Origin: Pontibacillus chungwhensis BH030062
GTDB lineage: Bacteria; Bacillota; Bacilli; Bacillales; BH030062
Length of the DNA stretch: 64,000 bases
Assembly (NCBI RefSeq): GCF_000770675.1
Contig: NZ_AVBG01000002.1
Location: 340,634-404,633 of the forward strand
Direction of reading: 5' to 3'
This document shows positions 1-9,540 of the stretch, in pieces. Under the pieces are notes generated by a model. The model was given only the letters and a program-made list of their open reading frames with translations, was not told the origin of the DNA and did not search any database. The translations under genes were made by a program, and so were the position numbers. The number at the start of each line of letters is the position of its first letter. Position 1 is the first letter of the stretch.

Positions 1-91
1 AAGCACTCAACAAACGTAACGGCCCTATCCACACAAGAGTGACTCATCCTCAAGTCTTCCATATAAGGGAGCTATTGTGGAGTAGTTACCC

Positions 92-129
92 TATAAAAAA
101 CGCCTGGAGTCTAAGTTAGACTCCAGGCG
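92..129 (-). terminator. Intrinsic terminator downstream of purA
   Basis: A 13-bp perfect inverted repeat (101-113 with 117-129, 3-nt loop) is followed on the minus strand by TTTTTTAT. It lies about 60 bp past the purA stop. The first ~90 bases of the window hold nothing I recognise. Confidence 0.85.
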
Positions 130-192
130 TTTCAAACATTTAGTGAAGACTATTAATTGCAGTCCATTCACTAACATGCTCTATTTGGCTAT

Positions 193-1482
193 TTAAGCCT
201 CGTAGATATCTTTTAAGACGTTCGTCTGGTTTCTGTCCGGACCGACAGAGAAAACGTTCAGAGGGATGCCTGTGAGCTCAGAAACTCTATTTACATAATG
301 CTGGGCATTTGTTGGAAGGTCTTCGAAGTTTTTGACACTGGTGATGTCTTCAGTCCATCCTGGCATTTCCTCATAAACGGGTTCACAATCAGCTAAGATA
401 TTCAGGTTTGCCGGATACTCTTCCAAACGTTCACCTTTATACTGATAAGCTACACAGATCTTAAGTGTATCAATGCCTGTTAACACATCAATGGAGTTAA
501 GAGATAAAGCTGTTATTCCACTTACACGTCTTGCGTGACTGACCACAACACTGTCAAACCAGCCTACGCGACGAGGACGTCCTGTAGTTGTCCCATACTC
601 ACGACCCACCTCACGAATGCGATCGCCTGTTTCATCGTGTAATTCAGTAGGGAAAGGACCATCCCCAACACGGGATGTATAAGCTTTAGAAACGCCCACA
701 ACGTGATCAATCTTTGTTGGGCCAACCCCAGAACCAATGGCTACACCACCTGCTGTTGGGTTAGAGGACGTTACAAACGGGTAAGTCCCTTGGTCAACAT
801 CAAGCATAACACCTTGAGCGCCTTCAAATAGCACAGGCTGATCTGAATCAATCGCATCATTAAGAAGTTTAGAAGTATCACAAACGTATTGGGCAATTTG
901 TTGACCATATTCAAAGTACTCATTAAAGATTTCATCAACTGCCATCGTGTCAGACTCGTAAACTTTTTCGAAAAACTTGTTTTTTTCGATCAAGTTTTGC
1001 GTAAGCTTCTCACGAAAAGCGTCAGCATCTAATAAATCAGCAATGCGAATGCCCATGCGGCCTGCTTTATCCATATAAGCCGGTCCAATCCCTTTATTCG
1101 TTGTGCCGATCTTATTATCTCCTTTGCTCTCTTCCTGAAGAGCATCCAATTTAATGTGATAAGGAAGAATCACATGAGCACGGTTGCTAATACGCAAGTT
1201 ACTTGTTGATACATTTCGTTCGTGTAAGTATGCAAGTTCTTTTACAAGTGCTTTTGGGTTAATAACCATTCCGTTCCCAATTACACACTCTTTATCATTA
1301 TAAAAAATACCTGAAGGGATTAGATGAAGCTTGTACGTCTCCCCCTCAAACTGTATCGTGTGACCAGCATTGTCACCGCCCTGATAACGTGCGACAACTT
1401 TTGCTTTCTCGGATAAGAAGTCAGTAATTTTACCTTTCCCCTCATCTCCCCATTGTGTTCCAACTACTACTACTGAAGACAT
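193..1482 (-). CDS. purA: Adenylosuccinate synthetase
   Basis: Cytosolic enzyme joining IMP and aspartate with GTP to give adenylosuccinate, the first committed step to AMP. The 429-residue protein starts [18 protein letters not shown], which carries the GDEGKGK phosphate-binding loop, and has [11 protein letters not shown] and the later [10 protein letters not shown] segment typical of the family. The ATG at 1482 is preferred over an in-frame codon 27 bp upstream because GGAGGTG sits 8 nt before it and the length then matches the usual ~430 residues. It is a single-gene unit with its own terminator and a possible PurR-type control region upstream. Confidence 0.97.
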   Translation of the reverse strand: MSSVVVVGTQWGDEGKGKITDFLSEKAKVVARYQGGDNAGHTIQFEGETYKLHLIPSGIFYNDKECVIGNGMVINPKALVKELAYLHERNVSTSNLRISNRAHVILPYHIKLDALQEESKGDNKIGTTNKGIGPAYMDKAGRMGIRIADLLDADAFREKLTQNLIEKNKFFEKVYESDTMAVDEIFNEYFEYGQQIAQYVCDTSKLLNDAIDSDQPVLFEGAQGVMLDVDQGTYPFVTSSNPTAGGVAIGSGVGPTKIDHVVGVSKAYTSRVGDGPFPTELHDETGDRIREVGREYGTTTGRPRRVGWFDSVVVSHARRVSGITALSLNSIDVLTGIDTLKICVAYQYKGERLEEYPANLNILADCEPVYEEMPGWTEDITSVKNFEDLPTNAQHYVNRVSELTGIPLNVFSVGPDRNQTNVLKDIYEA

Positions 1483-1533
1483 ATATATGGCACCTCCGCC
1501 GAATTTCATTTCCGTAAAATTGACAACATGAGT

Positions 1534-1605
1534 AGCTTATCAGCTAAAAAAAGAAAAGTCAAACCAAAACACGAACATTATCAATTTCAATTTAATATAC
1601 GTTCG
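1534..1605 (-). promoter_or_regulatory. purA promoter with PurBox-like inverted repeats
   Basis: On the minus strand a TTGACT -35 (1562-1557) precedes a weak TAAGCT -10 (1539-1534) at 17 nt. Just upstream lie CGAAC and GTTCG cores facing each other (1572-1576 and 1601-1605), 24 nt apart. In B. subtilis PurR binds paired PurBoxes with CGAAC cores at about this separation upstream of purine genes including purA. The flanks match the 13-nt consensus only partly, so PurR control is an inference. Confidence 0.5.
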
Positions 1606-1647
1606 TAATAATAAAAGTTTTAGAGCTTGGAACCCCTTTTATCCTCA

Positions 1648-1690
1648 TAAAAAAAGAGGGAATCCCATTCAAATGTGGGAAACCCTCTTT
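1648..1690 (-). terminator. Terminator of the yybS-gdpP-rplI-dnaC unit
   Basis: AAAGAGGG...CCCTCTTT with a further inner stem (TCCCA/TGGGA) is followed on the minus strand by a T run. It begins at the dnaC stop codon, so the helicase gene ends inside the 5' arm of its terminator. Confidence 0.8.
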
Positions 1691-3050
1691 AGGCAGGAGG
1701 AATATCACTCTCGTCATAACGATGCTCTAAATCAACGAATTTGTTATATTCCTTCACAAACATTAACTCAACAGTTCCTACTGGACCGTTACGCTGTTTC
1801 GCTAATATGATTTCAATGATGTTCTCTTTTTCAGATTCTTGATCGTAGTAATCATCACGGTATAAGAAACCAACAATATCGGCATCCTGCTCAATACTCC
1901 CTGATTCACGAATATCAGACATCATCGGACGTTTATCTTGGCGTCCTTCAACACCACGAGATAACTGTGATAACGCTATAAGCGGTACATTAAGTTCTCG
2001 GGCCAATCCTTTAAGAGCACGTGAAATCTCTGATACCTCTTGCTGACGATTCTCTTTGGAATTGCCGCTTCCTTGAATTAGCTGAAGATAGTCAATAAGA
2101 ATCATACCAAGGCCATGTTCTTGCGCAAGGCGTCTGCATTTTGAGCGAATCTCATTTACTCGAATACCCGGCGTATCATCAATGAATATTCCAGCATTGG
2201 ATAAGCTCCCCATAGCCATCGTCAATTTTCCCCAGTCTTCCGTTTCAAGCTTACCTGTTCTTAATCTTGTAGCATCAATATTTCCTTCCGCACAAAGCAT
2301 ACGCATGACGAGCTGGTCCGCTCCCATCTCCAGGGAAAAGATTGCTACGTTCTCATCTGTATGAGCGGCAACATTCTGAGCAATATTTAAGGCAAACGCC
2401 GTTTTCCCTACAGAAGGACGGGCGGCAATGATAATAAGATCATTCCGTTGGAAACCCGCTGTCATACCATCAAGATCTCTAAATCCTGTTGGTAATCCTG
2501 TCACTTCAGCTGACGTATTGTGAAGTTGCTCAATATTATCATACACATCGATTAATACGTCTTTTATATTTTTAAATTTACCGGAATCTTTCTGCTGAGC
2601 TACTTCTAATATGGATTTCTCCGCATCATTCAAGACACCTTCAATATCCTCTTCATTAGAGTAACCGTTCGTCACAATGGTTGTAGCAGTCTTGATGAGA
2701 CGTCGCAATATAGCCTTTTCTTCTACTATACGAGCGTAATATTCAATATTGGCTGCCGTTGGGACAGAATTAGCTAAGTCACTAAGGTACGAAACACCAC
2801 CGATTTCATCGAGCGTTTTCGCATTCGAAAGAGAAGTCGTAACGGTTACTAAATCAATAGGTTCTCCCTTTTCAGAAAGGTGAGACATCGCTTCATAAAT
2901 ACGCTGGTGACTAGCGCGGTAAAAATCCTCAGGTTGAAGCAACTCTGTTGCTGTTGCAATCGATTGTGGTTCCAAAAAAATAGCGCCGAGCACCGCCTGC
3001 TCGGCCTCTATATTATGGGGCGGTGTTCGGTCATTTAAAAAATCGCTCAA
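1689..3050 (-). CDS. dnaC: Replicative DNA helicase (DnaB family; DnaC in Bacillus)
   Basis: Hexameric helicase that unwinds DNA 5'-3' at the replication fork and recruits primase. 453 residues: N-terminal helical domain (about 1-150) opening with PPHNIEAEQAVLGAIF, a linker, then a RecA-like motor with Walker A RPSVGKTAFALN near residue 210 and the LIDYLQLI Walker B strand. The start is TTG, with AGGGGGAA 8 nt upstream. It lies 37 bp after rplI and is probably cotranscribed with it. No intein or insertion is seen. Confidence 0.97.
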   Translation of the reverse strand: MSDFLNDRTPPHNIEAEQAVLGAIFLEPQSIATATELLQPEDFYRASHQRIYEAMSHLSEKGEPIDLVTVTTSLSNAKTLDEIGGVSYLSDLANSVPTAANIEYYARIVEEKAILRRLIKTATTIVTNGYSNEEDIEGVLNDAEKSILEVAQQKDSGKFKNIKDVLIDVYDNIEQLHNTSAEVTGLPTGFRDLDGMTAGFQRNDLIIIAARPSVGKTAFALNIAQNVAAHTDENVAIFSLEMGADQLVMRMLCAEGNIDATRLRTGKLETEDWGKLTMAMGSLSNAGIFIDDTPGIRVNEIRSKCRRLAQEHGLGMILIDYLQLIQGSGNSKENRQQEVSEISRALKGLARELNVPLIALSQLSRGVEGRQDKRPMMSDIRESGSIEQDADIVGFLYRDDYYDQESEKENIIEIILAKQRNGPVGTVELMFVKEYNKFVDLEHRYDESDIPPA

Positions 3051-3087
3051 GTCATCTTCCCCCTTTTCAGTTAAGAGGATGGATTAA

Positions 3088-3534
3088 TTATTTCTCTGAA
3101 ACATGAACTTTAATCGTAGCTGTTACCTCATGGTGAAGTTTAACAGGTACATTTGTATATCCAAGAGAACGAATTGGTGAATCCATCTCTATTTTACGTT
3201 TGTCAATTTTAATGTCATGAGATTTCTTCAGTTCTTCAGCAATTTGTTTATTTGTAATAGACCCAAATAAACTACCCTTGTCACCTGATTTAGCTTGTAG
3301 CTCTACTGTAAGATTTTCAAGAGTTTCTTTTAGGCGCTTCGCTTCTTCTAGTTCCTCTTGAGCTTCTTTTTCTTTTTTATGATCAATTGCTTCTTGGGCT
3401 TTTAAATTTCCTTTTGTAGCTTCGACCGCCAAGTTATTTTTTAAAAGATAGTTACGAGCATATCCTTCTGAAACGTTCTTAACTTCGCCCTTTTTACCTT
3501 TACCTTTTACATCTTTTGTGAAAATTACCTTCAT
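3088..3534 (-). CDS. rplI: 50S ribosomal protein L9
   Basis: Binds 23S rRNA and projects from the large subunit near L1. The 148-residue protein has the N-terminal RNA-binding domain ([19 protein letters not shown], then GYARNYLL), a long charged connecting helix (about 41-75) and the C-terminal domain with SVTNKQIAE-like [11 protein letters not shown]. The length matches the family. Its ATG overlaps the gdpP stop by 4 bp (ATGA), indicating translational coupling in the gdpP-rplI-dnaC unit. Confidence 0.97.
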   Translation of the reverse strand: MKVIFTKDVKGKGKKGEVKNVSEGYARNYLLKNNLAVEATKGNLKAQEAIDHKKEKEAQEELEEAKRLKETLENLTVELQAKSGDKGSLFGSITNKQIAEELKKSHDIKIDKRKIEMDSPIRSLGYTNVPVKLHHEVTATIKVHVSEK

Positions 3535-5504
3535 GATTCATTACCTCCCTCAAAATACTCATCTATTATTTCTTTAAGTTGTTCTTCAGCTTGCTCAATT
3601 GTAGTATCGTCAAGCTGAGTAGCAGCATTGGTTAAATGGCCGCCGCCATTCATGCTTTCCATTAAAATTTGTACGTTAACATCGCCTAGTGAGCGGGCAC
3701 TTATACCAATACGTCCATCTGAACGTTCGGATATAACAAATGAGGCTACAACTCCACTCATGGTTAGCAATGTATCAGCTGCTTGCGCAATGATAACAGG
3801 GCCGAATGTGTCTCCCTCACCTGCCTTTGATATGGCAATTCCGTCGCGGTAAATCTTAGCGCTCTCAATAAGCTTACTCCGTCTCACGTAAACATCTAAG
3901 TCTTCTTTCATGAACTTCTGCACAAGCACCGTATCTGCGCCTTTAGAGCGTAAATAACTGGCGGCATCAAACGTTCTAGAGCCAGTACGGAGTGTAAAGC
4001 TCTTCGTGTCTACTATGATTCCAGCTAAAAGAGCAGTAGATTCAAGCATATTCAACTTCAATTTCTTCGGTTGATATTCTAACATTTCTGTTACCAGTTC
4101 TGCAGTTGAAGAGGCATATGGTTCCATATAGACAAGTGTAGGATCCTGTATGAACTCTTCCGCTCTTCTGTGGTGGTCAATCACCACTACATGTTCTGTT
4201 TTGTTTAGGAGTTTCTCTTCAATAACAAGAGAAGGTTTGTGGGTGTCGACTACAACAATTAATGTTTTCTTCGTCACAACCTCATGGGCTTCTTCTGGGT
4301 CGATAAACCTCGACCATAATTGTTCACTTTTTTGAATCTCATCAAACAAACGTTGAACTCCTGTATTGGCTTCATCTGGATCATATACAATAAATCCGTC
4401 TTTATCATTGGCTTGAGCCATTTTCAAGATACCAATACAAGCACCTATTGAGTCCATATCAGGGTTTTTATGCCCCATTACAATAACTTTATCTGCTTCT
4501 TGAACAAGTCCCTTCAGGGCATGGGAAATAACGCGTGCACGTACACGGGTACGCTTTTCCATTGGATTTGTCTTACCTCCATAGAAACGAACCTTCCCAT
4601 TTTCATCCTTAATCGCTACTTGGTCTCCTCCTCGTCCGAGCGCTAAATCGAGACTAGACTGGGCCAACTCACCTAAGTCAGGGAGAGAAGCTTCGCCTAC
4701 ACCAATACCAAAGCTTAGCGTAAGAGGAACATTCTTATCTGTGATTAGTTCACGTACATCGTCCAAGATATCAAATTTAGATCGCTCTAGGTTTTTCAGA
4801 ATACGGTGATTTAAAACCGCGAAAAACTTATCTTGCGAGGAGCGTTTTAAATACACTCCATTTTCCTGTGACCATTGATTAAGAATGGATGTAACTTGTG
4901 AATTAATATGGCTTTTGGCGGTATCATCCATGGCTTGTGTAATCTCTTCATAGTTATCCAGGAAAATAATCGCCAAAACCGTTCGATCATTTTGATATAG
5001 ATTCTGAACTAATGTTTGTTGAGTTCGGTCAAATAGATACAACAATCGTTCATCTTTTTTTACAACCGTTTGCAATTCATAGTCGTCCATAGAAATCCAT
5101 ACATCGTTCTTTCCTTCTTTAATCGCTGATACTAGCGTGTCCGAAATTTGATTAAGAGGTTCTCCGACCAATGTTTCCTGAGGAAAAAAGTGATTCATAT
5201 ATGGGTTAGCCCATTCAATGTTATAGTCCTCACTAAACAGGACAATCCCTATAGGCATCTCCATTAAGGCTTCTTCACCCACTTTTTTCACCCGGTACGA
5301 AAGGGTTGAGATATACTCTTCTGTTTCGTTAATTAGAAACTGTTCAGTTCGAACGCTATAGTAAATAGAAGCGATCAGTAGTGCGGTCATGACTAAACCG
5401 AGCTTCCACTCATAATAAAAGATCAGCGCTAATAGAAGAATGGATAATGTATAAATCACCCATAAATGACTACTCAACCTTGGTTTTTTAAAGAAATTCG
5501 GCAT
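3531..5504 (-). CDS. gdpP: Cyclic-di-AMP phosphodiesterase GdpP
   Basis: Membrane-bound enzyme that hydrolyses c-di-AMP to pApA, lowering this signal of potassium and osmotic balance. In order: two N-terminal transmembrane helices (about 15-55), a PAS domain (about 75-150), a degenerate GGDEF domain lacking the GGDEF signature (about 170-300), then a DHH domain with [17 protein letters not shown] and VVIDHHRR, and DHHA1 with [10 protein letters not shown] use the ATG at 5504, 657 residues, because AGGAG lies 9 nt before it, whereas an ATG 9 bp further upstream directly abuts that site. In a salt-adapted organism this regulator is likely important for osmotic control. Confidence 0.95.
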   Translation of the reverse strand: MPNFFKKPRLSSHLWVIYTLSILLLALIFYYEWKLGLVMTALLIASIYYSVRTEQFLINETEEYISTLSYRVKKVGEEALMEMPIGIVLFSEDYNIEWANPYMNHFFPQETLVGEPLNQISDTLVSAIKEGKNDVWISMDDYELQTVVKKDERLLYLFDRTQQTLVQNLYQNDRTVLAIIFLDNYEEITQAMDDTAKSHINSQVTSILNQWSQENGVYLKRSSQDKFFAVLNHRILKNLERSKFDILDDVRELITDKNVPLTLSFGIGVGEASLPDLGELAQSSLDLALGRGGDQVAIKDENGKVRFYGGKTNPMEKRTRVRARVISHALKGLVQEADKVIVMGHKNPDMDSIGACIGILKMAQANDKDGFIVYDPDEANTGVQRLFDEIQKSEQLWSRFIDPEEAHEVVTKKTLIVVVDTHKPSLVIEEKLLNKTEHVVVIDHHRRAEEFIQDPTLVYMEPYASSTAELVTEMLEYQPKKLKLNMLESTALLAGIIVDTKSFTLRTGSRTFDAASYLRSKGADTVLVQKFMKEDLDVYVRRSKLIESAKIYRDGIAISKAGEGDTFGPVIIAQAADTLLTMSGVVASFVISERSDGRIGISARSLGDVNVQILMESMNGGGHLTNAATQLDDTTIEQAEEQLKEIIDEYFEGGNES

Positions 5505-5535
5505 GACCGTCATCTCCTAAACATAAAGTCGATCC

Positions 5536-6474
5536 TTATTGCTTTCCTAATCGTTCTCTTAATGAGAAACCTAAATCAATTATACCTAAAATTCGCATCG
5601 GAAACACTAATAGGTAAGGGAAAAGTAAAGTTAATACTACTGCCGTTATAGGGAGAGCATTGGAACGTTTTTTGTGGTGGGTCAAGGCAAACAAATATGA
5701 AAGGCCCTGTAGAATCATAAAGAAACCGGTGAGCGTATACATATTCTGCGCCACAACACCCATATACTCTTCTGTGGTTGGGAAGACCCAAGTCACTAGA
5801 ACGGCTATAAAATAGTACCATAACACTGATTTTGGAAAGGTAAACTGATGGACTGGCGGAAATCGTAACGTTTGTTTTTCAATCTTACTCTGTATTCTAA
5901 ACCCAAGCCATAAGGTAATAAACGAGAAGACTATAGACGAAATTGCCATGACGCTTGGTAACATAGAGGGAAGGTTTTCAAATTGAGCCTGAACAATTGA
6001 AAGTTGCTCTTCAGAAATCCCCATATCTGAAACCATGCTCTCAGTTGACTGAAAAGCTTCATCGAGCATCGATTGGAAAGCCTCTACTAAATTTAAATTA
6101 AATAGAAAGATCATACTTAAATAGAAACTTACGATTCCAATGAGGTACCCAACGGCTCCTTGTGCCCATGCTTCATGTGGACTTCTTTCATGGTGTAGAG
6201 CAGCCCCCAAAAAGATTCCTCCAACACCTATGGAAAGCGTAACAGGGATCGCTACAAACCCTAAAATCAACATCGAAATAATCGATAAAAGTGTTAAAAA
6301 TAACAAAGATTGTTTCCAGCCATGTTTAGCAGCAAACAAGAAAAAAGGCAGAGCCAATATTACCATTGAAAAGATAGATAAGACAGGAATTACAATGGTA
6401 AGTAGAAGGAGGAGGATATAGACCCCACCATACATAAGGCTCTGTCGTAACATACTTGAAGATTTCATTTTCAT
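5536..6474 (-). CDS. yybS: DUF2232 polytopic membrane protein (YybS family)
   Basis: 312-residue integral membrane protein with about eight hydrophobic segments and a basic C-terminus ending RLGKQ. Position directly upstream of gdpP and rplI, and the sequence pattern, match YybS of Bacillus (DUF2232). The molecular function is unknown; members are sometimes described as transporter-like because of their fold. A GAGGAG site precedes the ATG at 6474. The 31-bp gap to gdpP suggests one operon. Confidence 0.85.
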   Translation of the reverse strand: MKMKSSSMLRQSLMYGGVYILLLLLTIVIPVLSIFSMVILALPFFLFAAKHGWKQSLLFLTLLSIISMLILGFVAIPVTLSIGVGGIFLGAALHHERSPHEAWAQGAVGYLIGIVSFYLSMIFLFNLNLVEAFQSMLDEAFQSTESMVSDMGISEEQLSIVQAQFENLPSMLPSVMAISSIVFSFITLWLGFRIQSKIEKQTLRFPPVHQFTFPKSVLWYYFIAVLVTWVFPTTEEYMGVVAQNMYTLTGFFMILQGLSYLFALTHHKKRSNALPITAVVLTLLFPYLLVFPMRILGIIDLGFSLRERLGKQ

Positions 6475-6746
6475 TTACTCTCCTCTAAACCATCTATTGA
6501 ATAAAATTAGATTAACATAAAACACGTATATGTTCATTAATAGTGTCACCATAGTTCTATGTACTAAATCAATTGTTAAGATTAACTTTACAATGCTTTA
6601 TAGGAGAACGCAAAAGTTCTATTTTTCCGGAAGTCTAATTGAACATCTTGCCCGGTGCAATTCTATAAAAACACAAAGTTAAAGAAAACTAAGTTTAAAG
6701 AAAACCCGCCAATAGGCGAGCCTTCTGTAAACTGTTTTTATTGTTG
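6475..6746. other. Intergenic region upstream of yybS
   Basis: AT-rich stretch between the rpsR terminator and yybS. It should contain the promoter of the yybS-gdpP-rplI-dnaC unit, but I found no hexamer pair that I trust. A small CCCGCC/GGCGAG-like foldback at about 6705-6720 is weak. Confidence 0.4.
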
Positions 6747-6780
6747 CAAAAAAAGCACAGCGTTATATGCTGTGCTTTTA
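6747..6780 (-). terminator. Terminator of the rpsF-ssb-rpsR operon
   Basis: AAAAGCACAGC / GCTGTGCTTTT with a 7-nt loop, followed on the minus strand by TTTTTTTGC. It lies about 20 bp after the rpsR stop. Confidence 0.88.
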
Positions 6781-6798
6781 AAGTCTTACGAAAGAATA

Positions 6799-7026
6799 TT
6801 AGTCGTTAACGTAAGGCAATAGTGCCATTTGACGAGAACGTTTAATCGCTCTTGTAAGTTTACGTTGGTATTTAGCAGAAGTTCCTGTTACACGACGAGG
6901 AAGAATCTTTCCACGCTCAGAAACAAAACGCTTAAGAAGTTCAACATCTTTATAATCGATGTGTGTAATTCCATTCGCTGTGAAATAACACACTTTTCTA
7001 CGCTTCGCGCGACCACGACGAGCCAT
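6799..7026 (-). CDS. rpsR: 30S ribosomal protein S18
   Basis: Small-subunit platform protein that binds 16S rRNA as a heterodimer with S6. 75 residues, beginning [15 protein letters not shown] and containing [25 protein letters not shown]. The cysteine at position 13 is the usual first CxxC position, but there is no second cysteine, so this is the zinc-free form. It is the third gene of rpsF-ssb-rpsR with GGAGG before the ATG. Confidence 0.97.
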   Translation of the reverse strand: MARRGRAKRRKVCYFTANGITHIDYKDVELLKRFVSERGKILPRRVTGTSAKYQRKLTRAIKRSRQMALLPYVND

Positions 7027-7051
7027 AATTGAAAACCTCCTTATAATTTAA

Positions 7052-7537
7052 TTAAAATGGTAAATCGTCATCTGAAATATCAATAGGTTCCCCATTATCA
7101 GCGAATGGGTCATCCTGTTTAGGTTGATTATTATTGTTGTTATTATTGTTTGGACTATATCCAGATTGGTTCTGATTAGATTGGAATCCTTGTGAACCTG
7201 CGCCACCTGAAGACGAGCCTTTTGTTTCTAAGAATTGTACACTATCAGCAACAACTTCTGTCACAAAAACGCGTTTGCCTTCTTGGTTATCGAAGCTTCG
7301 GGATTGTAAACGTCCATCAACACCGACTAAGCTTCCTTTATTCATAAAGTTCGCTAGATTCTCTGCGGCACGACGCCACACAACACAGTTAATAAAATCT
7401 GCATCACGGCTACCTTGTTGGCTAGTAAACGGGCGGTTTACAGCAATCGTAAAGTTCGCAACGGCTACTCCGTTGGGTGTATAGCGCAAATCGGGATCCT
7501 TGGTTAATCTGCCGACAAGAACGACACGATTTAACAC
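7052..7537 (-). CDS. ssb: Single-stranded DNA-binding protein
   Basis: Tetrameric protein coating single-stranded DNA during replication, repair and recombination. 161 residues: OB-fold (1-105) with [15 protein letters not shown] and [13 protein letters not shown], a glycine/asparagine/glutamine linker that includes an eight-asparagine run (about 129-136), and the acidic tip [11 protein letters not shown] that recruits partner proteins. The start is GTG with AAGGAG 7 nt upstream. It is flanked by rpsF and rpsR, the standard Bacillus arrangement for SsbA. Confidence 0.97.
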   Translation of the reverse strand: MLNRVVLVGRLTKDPDLRYTPNGVAVANFTIAVNRPFTSQQGSRDADFINCVVWRRAAENLANFMNKGSLVGVDGRLQSRSFDNQEGKRVFVTEVVADSVQFLETKGSSSGGAGSQGFQSNQNQSGYSPNNNNNNNNQPKQDDPFADNGEPIDISDDDLPF

Positions 7538-7548
7538 AGAACCACTCC

Positions 7549-7839
7549 TTATTGATCGTCTTCGCGTACAGCGATGTGACGAATAATATCATCAGAATAC
7601 TTAGCAAGGCGATCAAATTCGTTAACAGCTTGGCTGTCACCGTTGAATTTGATTACCATGTAGTAACCATCACGGAAATCGTTAATTTCATAAGCTAAGC
7701 GACGCTTGCCTACTTCTTTAGTTTCAGTAATTTCCGCACCATTATCAGTAAGAACATTGTTGAAACGCTCTACTACTGATTTTTGAGTTTCCTCATCTAC
7801 GTTTGGGCGGATGATATACATGATCTCGTAATTTCTCAT
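7549..7839 (-). CDS. rpsF: 30S ribosomal protein S6
   Basis: Platform protein of the small subunit that pairs with S18. 96 residues, [17 protein letters not shown] at the N-terminus and [16 protein letters not shown] in the core. It has a strong AAAGGAGGTGA site. It is the first gene of its operon, with a structured leader upstream that could give S6:S18 autoregulation. Confidence 0.97.
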   Translation of the reverse strand: MRNYEIMYIIRPNVDEETQKSVVERFNNVLTDNGAEITETKEVGKRRLAYEINDFRDGYYMVIKFNGDSQAVNEFDRLAKYSDDIIRHIAVREDDQ

Positions 7840-7847
7840 CCGACTTC

Positions 7848-7910
7848 ACCTCCTTTTGGACTTAGCGGCCCTTTTACGGGCAAGGAGTAATTATCTCGTA
7901 CAATTACTCA
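7848..7910 (-). promoter_or_regulatory. rpsF mRNA leader, probable S6:S18 binding structure
   Basis: Between the promoter and rpsF the minus strand can form GAGTAATT/AATTACTC, followed by GCCC-GTAAAA-GGGC with an adjacent CCGC. Bacterial rpsF leaders often carry a hairpin with a conserved CCG that imitates the S6:S18 site on 16S rRNA and permits feedback. The resemblance is by eye and has not been modelled. Confidence 0.45.
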
Positions 7911-7919
7911 CAATGTTGT

Positions 7920-7948
7920 ATTATATCAAAGTTAATATAAAAGCACAA
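7920..7948 (-). promoter_or_regulatory. Sigma-A promoter of rpsF-ssb-rpsR
   Basis: Minus-strand TTGTGC (7948-7943) and a perfect TATAAT (7925-7920), 17 nt apart, about 80 nt upstream of the rpsF start. Confidence 0.7.
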
Positions 7949-7968
7949 CCAAGTTTCCAATTTTACGC

Positions 7969-9069
7969 TTATACATTAAAGCGGAAATGAATGACATCTC
8001 CATCTTTAACTAGATATTCTTTGCCCTCTAATCGAACTTTACCATTTTCTTTAGCCACTGACATTTTGCCAGCTTCTACAAGGTCGTCATAAGCCACCGT
8101 TTCAGCACGAATAAACCCTCGTTCAAAGTCACTGTGAATGATTCCTGCTGCTTGAGGAGCTGTCATTCCTTCTTTAAAGGTCCAAGCACGCACTTCTTGC
8201 TCGCCTGCTGTGAAATAAGTAGCTAAACCAAGAAGGTTGTATGACGCTTTGATAAGCTGATCAAGGCCTGATTCTGCAATGCCTAGATCATCTAAGAATT
8301 CTTGTTTTTCTTCTCCTTCAAGCTCAGCAATTTCAGACTCAATCTTTGCACAAACAACAATAACCTGAGCGTTCTCTTTTTCAGCAAACTCACGTACAGC
8401 TTGTACATGTTCATTGCCACTTGGGTCTGCAATTTCATCTTCTCCAACATTAGCCACATATAAAACAGGCTTAGATGTTAGTAAGTGAAGACCTTTCACG
8501 ATTCTTTGTTGGTCATCACTATATTCTAAAGCTCTTGCTGGCACTTCTTCTTCAAGGCCTTCTTTAATCTTCTCAAGAACGGCTTGTTCTGCAAGAGCCT
8601 CTTTGTCTTTTTGGCGAGCCATTTTAGCAACTCGATCAAGACGTTTATTGACTGTTTCTAAGTCAGCCAGAATTAGTTCTAAATTGATGGTTTCAATATC
8701 TGCAATTGGATCTACTCCACCAGAAACGTGTGTGATGTTATCATCTTGAAAACAACGAACAACGTGGCTGATCGCATCTACTTGGCGTATATGAGATAAG
8801 AATTGGTTTCCTAACCCTTCACCTTTACTTGCACCCTTTACAATACCTGCGATATCCGTAAATTCGAATGCCGTAGGGACTGTTTTCTTAGGGTTTACTA
8901 ATTCTGTTAATTTTTCTAATCTTTCATCTGGAACTTCAACAATACCAACGTTAGGATCAATGGTACAGAACGGGTAGTTAGCTGATTCTGCACCTGCCTG
9001 GGTAATTGCATTAAATAAGGTTGATTTCCCAACGTTAGGCAAACCTACAATTCCTGTTGTTAATGACAT
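7969..9069 (-). CDS. ychF: Redox-sensing ribosome-binding ATPase YchF (EngD)
   Basis: Obg-family P-loop NTPase that prefers ATP and binds the ribosome. 366 residues: G1 GLPNVGKSTLFN, then FTDIAGIVKGASKGEGLGN, NVGED in the position where GTPases have NKxD (explaining ATP use), and a C-terminal TGS domain ending DGDVIHFRFNV. The start MSLTTGIVGLPNVGK at 9069 is chosen over an ATG 6 bp upstream because the GGAG spacing is then 10 nt and the length equals that of the family. Monocistronic. Confidence 0.96.
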   Translation of the reverse strand: MSLTTGIVGLPNVGKSTLFNAITQAGAESANYPFCTIDPNVGIVEVPDERLEKLTELVNPKKTVPTAFEFTDIAGIVKGASKGEGLGNQFLSHIRQVDAISHVVRCFQDDNITHVSGGVDPIADIETINLELILADLETVNKRLDRVAKMARQKDKEALAEQAVLEKIKEGLEEEVPARALEYSDDQQRIVKGLHLLTSKPVLYVANVGEDEIADPSGNEHVQAVREFAEKENAQVIVVCAKIESEIAELEGEEKQEFLDDLGIAESGLDQLIKASYNLLGLATYFTAGEQEVRAWTFKEGMTAPQAAGIIHSDFERGFIRAETVAYDDLVEAGKMSVAKENGKVRLEGKEYLVKDGDVIHFRFNV

Positions 9070-9164
9070 TAACATTCCACTCCTTAAGGATTACCGTCCA
9101 TATGAACGTCTGCAGTAACCCAATTATATTGCTCGTCTATACATATGACAAGTAAGCACATTAG

Positions 9165-9195
9165 AAAAACAAGGGGAAATTCGCCCTTGTTTTTC
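9165..9195 (-). terminator. Terminator, likely for the DUF951 unit
   Basis: AAAACAAGGG / CCCTTGTTTT inverted repeat with T runs on both strands. It sits in the 258-bp ychF-DUF951 gap and can end minus-strand transcripts coming from the DUF951 gene. Confidence 0.7.
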
Positions 9196-9327
9196 CATTT
9201 ATACACTCGTTATTTTTTTATTTTTGAGGTGTTCACTAATGATGTTTTTTGATTTTCTAGTATACAACATAACATATACATGATTTTCGTGAAACAACCT
9301 TCAGAAGCTCTTTATGAACTCCTAACT

Positions 9328-9528
9328 TTACTTTTCTTCGTGTTTCTCAAGGACCTTCTTCATCTTGCTTTCAAAGCGTCGTCTTGGGATTAGCACACTA
9401 TGCCCGCACCCTTCGCACTTTATACGTATATCTGCCCCTAAACGAATAATCTTCCATCTATTCTCACCGCATGGGTGCGATTTCTTCATTTGAACAATAT
9501 CGTTTAAAGAATATAGTTGATCTGACAT
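9328..9528 (-). CDS. DUF951 small protein
   Basis: 66-residue cytosolic protein of unknown function. It matches the short DUF951 family: SLNDIVQMKKSHPCGENRWKI followed by IKCEGCGHSVLIPR. Three cysteines (HPCG, KCEGC) could bind a metal. The ATG at 9528 is chosen over a TTG 6 bp upstream because AAGGAGGA is then 6 nt away. Its stop is 12 bp after... the upstream mscS-like gene ends at 9541, so the two are probably one transcript. Confidence 0.85.
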   Translation of the reverse strand: MSDQLYSLNDIVQMKKSHPCGENRWKIIRLGADIRIKCEGCGHSVLIPRRRFESKMKKVLEKHEEK

Positions 9529-9540
9529 TTCCAATCCTCC

